Of a stretch of DNA of 64,000 nt, positions 32,530 to 41,577 are shown one piece after another. Origin of the DNA: Thozetella sp. PMI_491 (lineage: Eukaryota > Ascomycota > Sordariomycetes > Chaetosphaeriales > Chaetosphaeriaceae). The stretch spans positions 504,594 to 568,593 of the forward strand of contig MU270021.1 of the NCBI GenBank assembly GCA_021432635.1, in the 5' to 3' direction. A program made the translations under genes and the position numbers. The notes below the pieces were generated by a model that worked only from the letters and a program-made list of their open reading frames with translations, had not been told where the DNA came from and searched no databases. How positions within the stretch are numbered: the stretch's first letter is position 1; each line of letters begins with the position of its first letter.

Positions 32530-34338
32530 ATGGGAAAATTCAACGTGCAATGTTCATTGCCGCCGGATGTCACAACTTTTGTATCGTCGCCCGATGCCAG
32601 GGGGACGCTGGACATCGTCTGGAGCTGCTTGGGCATCATGCTGATATGCACGTGGTCAATTCTCCATCCGAATGTTCCCTTTCAGACAATTCCGAGGAGG
32701 AAAAAGCACAAATACACCCGCGCGATATTCCGCATACGCAAGAAACTCATTTGGATGCTTTTCAATATTCTCGCCCCCGAGTGGTCACTAGGGAAGGCTT
32801 GGGCGGACTATCAGGCGGTCAGAACTGTGGAGGCCGAGTTCGATGCGTTAAAAGATGAAACACAAGACGACGTGGAGTGGACGCGCACGCACACTTACCT
32901 AGCCAACATGGGTGGCATCACCATCCTTTTTGACGATTCGATGATCTCCCAGTCTCAGCACGACTCCCACGCCCCTACTAAGGAAACCAGCGAACATGAA
33001 GAGTCTCGCGAGCAAGAGGAGGCTTCGGCTGCAGATCAGCGCGACCCAGTGAAGTCTGAAACTCGTATTGATACTCCTGAGGAATCTGTCATGGAAGCTA
33101 CAGCCGTGGAGCCAGCAGGGACCTCTGTGGTACGAGAAGTTGAGCCTAGTGAAAAGGGGCTAAAAGCGGATGCGGGTTCGCGGCGCCCATCTTTGCGACC
33201 CCCAGAAACATCCCCCGTGACCGTTCTAGACCCCGAACAGGCCGTAGGCGACATGCCTGCTTCCATTGAAAGAATTCTTCATAAAGCAGAAGCAAGGTCT
33301 GCTGACAGGGAAGTGTTTGCAACGTATGGAAGGGACAGAAGGTCTAGAAAGATAGGGGACATGCAGTGGGACGTGAACACTCAGAACTTCAACAGCGTAT
33401 CCAAGGCTGCTCTGAGCGTCAGTATGGCCGATTTCGAGGATTTCTGGGAGAAGACAAGATTCGCTTCAGCATACCGGCATTGGTACGCCAACCTCAAAGC
33501 TCTGCAGCGCGATCGGTGGATCCTGGATGCATCCCAGCTTCTCCTAGCTCGCCGATACGGCATCATCGACAGGCTGCCCGACATGCGCGAAGACGATATT
33601 TCTGACAGGAACAAGGGCGACCTGTTCGTCAAGGCCATCGCGATCGGGCAGACGCTGTGGTTTGTGCTCCAGCTCATCGTGCGCATCACCTGGCGCCTCC
33701 CCACCAGCCAACTGGAGATCATGACCTTGGCGTTCGCCCTATGCACGGCCATGGCCTATCTTCTGCTGCTAGACAAGCCCAAAGATGTCCAGTACTCCGT
33801 GGTCATTCACGCGAAGCGGTACGCCACTCCCAAGCAGCTGATCCGGCTTGCGCTGCTCGGCCCAACCACTTACGGACTGTATCGAGGCGGCATCAATATC
33901 CCCAACAACGCCATCCATGTGGTCCGTACCAGAAGCGGCGCGGCATTCCATTGGCCCCTGTTTGTGGGGGCGAGCTTTTCGATTTTCATCTTCGGAGCTC
34001 TTCATTGCGTGGCGTGGGAGTTTGCATTCCCCAATAAAATTGAGCAGTGGCTGTGGCAGGCGAGCTCCGTCGTGACGGCCGCCTCTATCCCTTGCGCCTG
34101 GGTCTTCAGGAGGGTGGCCAAGATTATCAGGCAGAACCTCTTAGGCAACAAGAAGTCTGCAATGTACTTCCGATCTCCGGCCTCGATCCTGTCTGGCAAT
34201 ATTATAGCGGCCACGTTCGGCCTTCTGTTTATTCTCTCTCGCGTTATCATTCTCGTTGAGGTCTTTCGGTCCTTGGCATTTCTCCCTCCACGAGCGTTCG
34301 AGACGACTTGGGTAAATGCAATACCGCACTTTGGTTGA
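32530..34338 (+). CDS. Multi-pass fungal membrane protein of unknown function
   Basis: Intronless 602-aa frame; the start context is ACCATGG. One transmembrane helix lies near residues 28-46 (TLDIVWSCLGIMLICTW) and is followed by a basic RRKKHK stretch and an IRKKLIWMLFNILAPEW segment. Residues about 140-245 are an acidic, Ser/Glu-rich, probably disordered loop. At least five further hydrophobic helices lie in the C-terminal 220 residues (VLQLIVRITW, LAFALCTAMAYLLLL, LFVGASFSIFIFGALHCVAWEF, SSVVTAASIPCAWVF, IAATFGLLFILSRVIILVEVF). This layout is that of a widespread uncharacterised fungal integral membrane family. I do not know a function. Confidence 0.8.
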   Translation: MGKFNVQCSLPPDVTTFVSSPDARGTLDIVWSCLGIMLICTWSILHPNVPFQTIPRRKKHKYTRAIFRIRKKLIWMLFNILAPEWSLGKAWADYQAVRTVEAEFDALKDETQDDVEWTRTHTYLANMGGITILFDDSMISQSQHDSHAPTKETSEHEESREQEEASAADQRDPVKSETRIDTPEESVMEATAVEPAGTSVVREVEPSEKGLKADAGSRRPSLRPPETSPVTVLDPEQAVGDMPASIERILHKAEARSADREVFATYGRDRRSRKIGDMQWDVNTQNFNSVSKAALSVSMADFEDFWEKTRFASAYRHWYANLKALQRDRWILDASQLLLARRYGIIDRLPDMREDDISDRNKGDLFVKAIAIGQTLWFVLQLIVRITWRLPTSQLEIMTLAFALCTAMAYLLLLDKPKDVQYSVVIHAKRYATPKQLIRLALLGPTTYGLYRGGINIPNNAIHVVRTRSGAAFHWPLFVGASFSIFIFGALHCVAWEFAFPNKIEQWLWQASSVVTAASIPCAWVFRRVAKIIRQNLLGNKKSAMYFRSPASILSGNIIAATFGLLFILSRVIILVEVFRSLAFLPPRAFETTWVNAIPHFG

Positions 34339-35563
34339 ACGAGGATTACGAACTCTAGCAAGAGGTGACCAAACGAAATAACCCGAAACCCTGCGATATT
34401 GCCATCACAGTTACAAGGTTCTAGAGGCCCCAGGTTCCATGGGCGTAATAGTACTGATCTTGGTACAATGTCGAAACATCCCGCTTAACTTAAATCATTA
34501 AGTAGCTAGATAATTACGAAGTAAATGATTTAATTTCCCCTCCCTTCCAGCATACCATATTATGTTCCTTATCCTTTGGTATTTAGCCTACAGGTCCTAG
34601 TCTCCTTGTTAACTCGGCAGCCAGTTAAAATATATAAAGATTGCGTGGCGAATCCAGTCATGCAGGGGCTTTAGATGCCACAATAAAAGAATTTCGCATT
34701 AGCGAACAAGCTCTCTTTGGTACAGACGCCTCAGACGTGGCTGTACGGCGCTCAAGAGTGGACTAAGCCCCGTTGGCGCTTGGGCCTGACAAAACATAGG
34801 TTGCTAGGTGACTTAAGATTTCGGTAGAGAGCGTGTAGAGGCGAACCTTTCCAAGACCAGGGTAACCAGCTGGAGACACTGTTGCGACGCAACCTAAACC
34901 GACGTGGCTTGGTTCCAGGATACGGCTGTCCCGTTGGGCTCGATGCCGCATATTGGCTCCACGCCTATGCTAAAGATGGTCACGTGCACCACTGCGCGCT
35001 AGACTGCCCTTCGAGAAGCACACGGTGTTGCGTAGACTCGCGCTCAGCGTACTTTCTGACCATGGATACTTCGGGACTGAACCGGGAAGACAGCAAGGTG
35101 GAGACGATCTCCAGAAGCACCGGAAAGTACAGCCGGCTGGTCAGGCAGCCTTGCAGCCAGGAGAGGTTGTTGCTAGGTGACAAGCTAGCGATAATGGCCC
35201 CTTTACAGTAGCAGAGGTTTCTAAAGTGGAAGAGCGCCCCTTCTCGGGGTGCCGTCGTGTTTCGTGCAGAACCCTCGCAATGACTGAATGGCCTTAAAAG
35301 AGACCTATCGGTGGCCCGGGCGCCGTTCGCCATAGAGGCCACCACTAGTCTCCAGACCTGTCAGACCGAGTAGCCCCGTAGGTTTACTGGCAGCCAATCT
35401 CGCCCTGTTCCACATCACCTAACCTATGGAGAAAACGTGGGGGTGAAGCATGCGAGGGTGTGGATCGCGACAATAAAAAAAAGGTACTTGTGGAGAATCC
35501 ATTTTAACCTATTTGTTTACCTTACAATCTTGAGCGACAATAATCTCATCGCCAAATTGATGC
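34339..35563. other. Intergenic, no gene seen
   Basis: Region between the convergent membrane-protein and UstYa-like genes. It is AT-rich around 34480-34660. Frames at 34763-35345 overlap on both strands without motifs and are rejected. Confidence 0.5.
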
Positions 35564-36588
35564 CTAGTCTTCTCTTTCTGGATGCAGAGGGTCTTTAGCC
35601 CTAGTGGAGGCTGGGAATATACTCAAGATACGCTCATTCGCCCATTCTTGGATAGCTTCGAAGTCACGGCACGTGTGAAGGACTCGTGGGTGGTTGGCAT
35701 ATTGGGGCGGGTCTACCGCTTCGGTCCATCGCCAATAATGGGTGCTCACATCGCTGTGGCAGGTAATCAATTGTCGGATAGAGTCGATACAATGTTCTAA
35801 AGAAAGTCAGTTTGTTAATTTCCAGGTATGCGGAACGTAGCACCATGGAAACAGACCAACGTGGTGCATCTCTATAGGTTGGAACTGATAGCCATCCCAC
35901 AGTTGCTTATTATACCGCTCCGGATATACAGATCTGCGGACAAGATTCAAGCAGTGTAGCTGGTGAAAAACATCAAGCATGGTGATGTAGTTGCCCTCAT
36001 CTCCAGGGATAGGAGATGTGTAGTTCACATATTGCGCTGCTGATTCTTTCGGTATATGGATAATTGTAGCTAGTATACTTGTCAGCGATGGACTTAAGAA
36101 CATTCAACCTGCATGCAGCTCTATCATGGCTGTGTAACTCACATTTGTATAGAGCTTCCCAATTTCGATCAACTTCGTCGTCGGGTAACCCGCCTTGCAC
36201 TTTGGGCATATACTTCGTCTGACCATCTAGCTCTGCAGTGAACACCATTGTTTTGTATTTAACAAGAGGATGCGCGGGAGCTAAATTTGCATTTAGTTTC
36301 ATCTATCGTAATCCAAGTTGTAGATGGCAACTCATTGATTGAAGACTTACAGTACAATGCCACAGTTGGATCAACTTCACGCAGTGGCCTGCATACCAAG
36401 AGCAAGAGGAAAACGAGGTTCGAAATTACAAGAATCAGCACTCTGTAATCTGGAAGCCGCTGTAGGAGTCTTCGGCGGACAGTGGCTGGTTGGCCTTCAT
36501 CGGACCATGTCTGTGTATCGGATTCGAAAGAATTCCCATGCTTCTCGAGAAACGGAAGCGCTTCTAGGCTCTGACCGGGAAGAGTCAT
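35564..36588 (-). CDS. UstYa-like (DUF3328) oxidase-family protein
   Basis: Four exons (36351-36588, 36143-36280, 35857-36069, 35564-35796) sum to 274 codons (273 aa). A cytosolic N-terminus is followed by one transmembrane helix (VLILVISNLVFLLLLVC). The luminal domain holds YSPAHPLVKY, the PDDEVDRNWEALYK block, KESAAQYVNYT, and both signature HxxHC motifs: HQLHC in exon 3 and HVEHC formed across the last splice junction, followed by IDSIRQ and the family ending CRDFEAIQEWANER. UstYa-like proteins carry out oxidative or cyclising steps on ribosomally made peptides and other metabolites. All catalytic-motif residues are present, so the gene looks functional. No RiPP precursor with Kex2-bounded repeats is visible nearby. 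Confidence 0.88.
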
Positions 36589-37113
36589 CGCAAATGCATC
36601 AATACTTCAAATGCTTAACCTGTCTGTCTATTGCAAGGCTAGAGAAGGAGTAATGCCTTATATATGCAACATACTAAGCGCTATTAATAGCCTTGGCGGA
36701 AAAGTTTCTACTGGTTACGGAAATGGAAGGGATGTTGAGGTACTGGGATGACTGCAGCGCCAGGATATGTTCTGGCAGCACTAGGACCACATTTGCGAGA
36801 CTTGGTCTCCAGATTTGGGGTGTTTCACAGCCTTAGGTCCGACGGAAGTACGGCTAGATACCTCTTTCAAATCGGGCCGGTCAGCAGAGGGGGTATATCG
36901 GTAGTTTATCGCCTTATCAAAGTTGGTTCATGCCTTTCTTGGTGTCCGATAAGCTTGCGCCGAGCCGATGTGATTGTTCTCGGTATTATTCCTAAACTAA
37001 ATTTCATGCAACGCATACATTCGGTACTGTTGCCAGAAGGTGACTGTAGATTGACTTTTCTCATCTTGGTTTAGTCGTATATTGTACGACACCAAATTGC
37101 CTAAGGAAGCACG
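36589..37113. other. Upstream region of the UstYa-like gene, no gene seen
   Basis: Promoter side of the UstYa-like gene. A frame at 36748-37074 has no recognisable motif and no family resemblance. Confidence 0.45.
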
Positions 37114-37725
37114 GAATACAGCTTTGTTGCCGGTTTCGTAGGTGTACCACGGTTTCACTAAATATGGTAAGCAGTTTATCACAGTAAAAGCTGCATATGC
37201 ATGCTTACTATTGTTCCCCGCACTCTTTACTATAAGAAACTCGGAAGAATCCAATCTTGTTACTGCTTTAGTAGATGTGCCACTGTATCACTAAACATGG
37301 TAAGCAATCTATCACTATAACAGCGGCATATACGTGGCTTACTATTGTTCCCCGCATTTACTATACTAAGGAAGTCAGAAGAATCCAGTCTTGTTGCTAG
37401 TTTAGTAGATGGACCACGGTTTCGGTTTCACTAAATACGGCAAGTATCTTCACCATAATAATAGCTTCATATGCATGCCTTGCTATTGTTCCCGGCACCT
37501 ACTATACTAGGAAACTCTGGAGAATACAGCTTTGTTGCCAGTTTTGTATGTATATTCATGGGTGCCACTTTTCCCGGCACTCGCTACGCTGAGGAAAGGG
37601 GAATCCTGCTTTGTTGTTAATTTAATGGATGCGTCACAGATCCACTATACAGTAATATATCTCCACTCATAATTATTGCTGCAGGTATGTATGCATCATT
37701 CCCCTTCCTCCTAGATATAGTAATA
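37114..37725 (+). repeat. Tandem array of a 133-141 bp non-coding repeat, about five units
   Basis: Unit starts, marked by GAATACAGCTTTGTTG or GAATCCA.TCTTGTTG, fall at about 37114, 37247, 37381, 37522 and 37601. Each full unit then has GTAGATG..CCAC, TCACTAAA, ATGG.AAG..., CATATGCATG, TTGTTCCC.GCAC and TACTATA. Unit four is shortened and unit five is more diverged. All frames are closed. The array lies between the UstYa-like gene and the small secreted peptide gene. It might be a satellite or a decayed tandem element; no match is known to me. Confidence 0.8.
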
Positions 37726-38444
37726 TGTGTCTAGAAACTGAAAAATTTGCTTTGCGTTTAGAAATCTGATATCGGCAATCACTGTTAGAGAATTTAGAGA
37801 GGGATAATAAGCTAGACAGCTTCTAGAGCTAAGCTTAGAATATAGGTACTTAAGATATAGTTGGCTCGATGGGAACCGCTGGCCGCTGGGTATATGAAAA
37901 CGATCAGTCCGAGAAGCGTCTGTATATTACGCTGACACAACCTACTCGTAGTATACTTACTACATTAAGTGATATCATTCATACTTCATGGCGGAATAGG
38001 AGCACCTGGGGCGTACAAACCACTCTACCGTAGATCTAGCAGGAATGTATACCGGCCCTATGTTTGTGAGACCTGCCTAGAATAGAGTAACTGCTGTATT
38101 TGTAGACTGGTAGTCGCTGAGTATCAATGACACAAACTGAGCGATGAACTACTGCGATGACCTTATTCTCTACAAGATGTAGGGTGTAAGCAGTAGAAAG
38201 GCGTCAGTCAGCACTAGGGAACACGGGTCGGAATGAGTCCAAGTGAGGCGGGAACCAAGTGGTTACGAGGTGTGGCATTGACAAGTTTATTGAAGAGCGA
38301 TCTTGTCGTCTTCACCCGTGACATAAATATCTGCCCATGGCGTCGCGACTTTCTTTCTAGATTATCTCATATCGGCAGCCAACAACCATCTCAACCAGAC
38401 TCGCCTCATCGAGAACTGTCTCCAACCAAAACATTTCTTTCAAT
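37726..38444. other. Intergenic and promoter of the small secreted peptide
   Basis: AT-rich DNA leading to the ATG at 38445. The last 180 bp form a pyrimidine- and CAA-rich 5' UTR, ending CTTTCAATATGA. No other gene is seen. Confidence 0.5.
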
Positions 38445-38621
38445 ATGAAGATTTCTACTCTTGCCCCCTTTTTGTTTGCTCTGTTCGCAACGGGATCGTT
38501 TGCTGTCCCAATCGGACCGGAAACACCCCAGGATAAGGCCGTGATCGACGCTCTTGTCGCCAACGCAATCCTACCCGACACCTATGATGGCAACCCATAT
38601 AAAGCTACCCCCAAGGAATAA
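38445..38621 (+). CDS. Small secreted peptide, 58 aa
   Basis: An uninterrupted 59-codon frame from ATG 38445 to TAA 38619-38621. Residues 1-20 (MKISTLAPFLFALFATGSFA) are a textbook signal peptide with an A-x-A-like cleavage before VPIGPE. The mature peptide of about 38 residues is acidic, has no cysteine, and contains a DKAVIDALVANAI helix and a YDGNPYKATPKE tail. A canonical donor (GTAAGT) two bases after the stop suggests a 3'-UTR intron (38626 to about 38680), consistent with a transcribed gene. Lack of Kex2 dibasic sites argues against a repeat-type RiPP precursor. It may be an effector, a pheromone-like or a cell-wall peptide. The family is not recognised. Confidence 0.65.
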   Translation: MKISTLAPFLFALFATGSFAVPIGPETPQDKAVIDALVANAILPDTYDGNPYKATPKE

Positions 38622-39991
38622 TTTGTAAGTTTCAATTCTTTCTTATGCTCGAGATTAGAAATTAACTTAATAGTTTTAAGGCTTCAGGCGTAGAATCCTG
38701 ATTGTCTAGTTTTATTGTTGGGATAGCGATCCCGGTCGTTCTATGGGGTTCTATCTACCGATGTGGGTAGTCAGCTACTATTATCGACAGTCAACAAAGG
38801 CTGGCTGCGCACTGCGAATATAAAAGAAATACCTTCTCGGCTAGTCCACTCTAGATAGACTTCTTAAGAACAACTGTCGTATTTGCTTCATTATATTATT
38901 GCTTTGCTCTTTCTGTGAATCGCATCATGTAGTCTCAAACATTTCGCGGCGCTGGCTCTTCAAAAGGTTCTGTGACAACAAAACGTATACACACTTGCTC
39001 TCATGAAGTAAAAAGTGAAATCTCGCTTGCTTCTCTTGAATACCAGGGAAGCTCGCACTAATTAAATACATGTCTCTTTAGCTCGCTTTAATGCTGCTCC
39101 ACTGTGCTGGAGTGCGTGCGCAACCATTAGAGATTACATGCTTGCTGATTCTCCCTTCCTGGCACCTGTCCGAGTTGGCACGCAGCAGTTCCTTCGCTTT
39201 CTTATTCCTAGGTTCTTATTCAATATCGTTCTTAATCTAGTACTATATTAGTTTGTTAGTATTTTAGGATCATTAAGGGTTTCAATATACTCAAGAGGGC
39301 CGTGGAAGCAGTGTTATAACGCTGTAGATATCAATATCAGCCTCGTTAGAATGTTGGAGATACAGGCGTTTGCGACACCAAATTTGGTCTTAGACCAAAG
39401 AGAAAAAAGAAAGCTAGCCAGCTAAGTAAATAAGTCGCGGCAATGTCTTAGACAGCTTGCTAGAGTTGCACGGTTAAATGCTGGCTGGTTCGATAAGATG
39501 TTTTATTCCAATGCAGCAATTGAGACTGGGTGCTGATCTAGACAAATCAAAGGTCTTTTTTATCGTCTTGTGATCTAAGCCATTCTGAATGTAAGACAAA
39601 TCGGTGAGCCTGAAGGTAGACTAGTCCATTGGGGCGCCAGGCATGCAATGAATACGACTAGGGCAGAACAGACTGGCGCAACAAAATGTGGGACGACAGA
39701 AATATTTCTGCGCAGAGTGAGGAGTTTGATTTGCCTACAAGATTGGGCGTCTTGTGGCGGAACAATCAAGTGAACTCTAGCCCTCCTCCCCAACTTACAA
39801 CTAACCTCATTTGTTAGCCTGCCGACGCACAGAAATGCTTCTTCTGCATGTTTCAGATAAGTCATTTACCATGGGTCTTAACAAGAACAAATCGAAAATC
39901 CCCACAGATAAAGCCTTTCAATTTCGAGGTATCGCTCCCCGCCTAATACGCAGAACTCGCAATATTCTCGATCCGCACAAACGACACAGTC
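38622..39991. other. Intergenic, no gene seen
   Basis: AT-rich spacer; nothing is supported between the small peptide and the nine-exon membrane-protein gene. The last 200 bp before 39992 are likely the 5' UTR and promoter of the latter. Confidence 0.45.
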
Positions 39992-41427
39992 ATGGGCTCA
40001 ACTCCACGAAGATCCGATGATGATTGGTATCAAACCCCATTTGCTGGTAAAATGTGCAGCATCATCATTGAACTCTTGACTATCAGCATTGTCTCCGGGC
40101 TTCTTACACAGAGAATCATAGCAGTCAAGCGGTGGACCGGCCTTCCGTGGATGCTGTGGCTTGTTCTGATCATCTACATGTTATCTCTGTTATACTCGTG
40201 GCTGGCTGTGATCATGCAATACGGCATTGGAGTAGGAGTCCACGCAACGAATTGCAGAGCTACCGCACTCCTCTGCGCAACGATATACATAGCAAGCAAG
40301 GTGAGTAGAGGAACATGCAATGTATCAGTCACCAACCTCCGCTAATGATCGTTAGACTGTAAGCGATCGTCTTTGGGGAAACATTTTTATTACTTACGCT
40401 CTAGGCTTAGTTCATTTACCTGTTTTTAGTCGATCGTGCAGTGAGTTCAAACCCATGGCTCAGTATATCAGGAGTTACTGAGAAAGCTTTCTCAAGCACA
40501 TCATTCGAACCAGTTCAAAGCCGAAACTCAAGTCGAAATTATATCTGGTCAATTCATTTGGTGTCCTAGGTAAAATATGCTAAAACAAAACCTCCGTCTT
40601 CTCTGTTCCTTTTGCTAATGAACTTTAAAGTATGTTACATGGCAATTGGGGCCTATGTACTCGAGGAGTAGTACTCCCTACTGAAAAACTGTACAGGGCT
40701 AGGGCTGACCTACACAAGCACCACCAGCGACATATATGGAGGCGGTTGTCGCATAACCTTTACATGGGAGTCTATGATACCAATGGTTATTTTTGACGTC
40801 ATTGTCAATGTACGCCTTACCGATGCTATTATCCTCTTTACAATACTGAGTCTACTCGCAGCTCTATCTTACTTCTCTATTTCTACGCCCTCTACTTAGT
40901 AAGTAGAAATAACATTAGTCAAGACTTTTGAGCTAAACTGTATTTCAGGTACATATTCATTCAAACTAGTGCCCCTTATCAAACGTTCCTACAAACAATC
41001 GCCAAGCGTGAGGATTCGACAGCTAGCTAAGAGGACCTTAATAGGTTCTGTTGCAACTCTAACAAGCAGTCTCCTGTAACCATTGACTCTGTCTTCGTAT
41101 ATGCGTACGTGCTGAACTAAAGATAGGAACTATATTGTGGTTATATCCATGAGAGGCCAAGTAGCTTGGTTATGTATGACCTGTTGTACAAGTGATAGTA
41201 AGCTGTCAATGGCTGCAAACTTCCCATGGTTGTCACTTTCTAATACTCTTTTAGTCCTCTTCTCAGCCTTGGTTATTCATTGGATGATTGTTGGCGACAG
41301 CGGTGAAAATCAATCGCCCGAGCCAACGTTAAGATACAGGACGGAAGCGCGGCTGGAGGACAGTACTCAAGGGTTTATTTCCATGCCTCAGAAGGGTTGC
41401 CTGCCCCGCACTTATATAAGGCCGTGA
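39992..41427 (+). CDS. Fungal integral membrane protein, nine exons
   Basis: Exons 39992-40300, 40411-40440, 40497-40569, 40631-40670, 40719-40809, 40862-40898, 40949-41075, 41127-41197 and 41255-41427 sum to 317 codons (316 aa). All eight introns are GT-AG, and the frame closes exactly. The protein has about seven hydrophobic helices: SIIIELLTISIVSGLL, LPWMLWLVLIIYMLSLLYS, TALLCATIYIASK-FIYLFLVDRA, KLYLVNSFGVL-CYMAIGAYVL, MIPMVIFDVIVN-LYLTSLFL, IGSVATLTSSLLNYIVVISM and ILFSALVIHWM. Conserved family spots include the C-rich CMTCC and GGGCRI. The fold recalls 7TM receptor-like fungal proteins. The very small exon 2 (30 nt, FIYLFLVDRA) and exons 4 and 6 (40 and 37 nt) would defeat many gene finders. 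The function is not known. Confidence 0.78.
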
Positions 41428-41577
41428 GGACGGCGTTATAGAGATTAAATTGGGCCAAGCCTTATTAACTGTCTAGCTGTGTGTGTTATTCTCTGCTTGT
41501 GAGAATCTATCGTATAATACAACCAAAGAAAGGTAGTAGGATATAATTGTATCTAAGCCCCTCTAGCGTAAAAGGTC

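Noticed and set aside
38445-38621. Small peptide as a ustiloxin-type RiPP precursor
   Set aside because: No Kex2 KR/RR sites and no repeated core peptide, so only a loose association with the UstYa-like gene is kept as a hypothesis.
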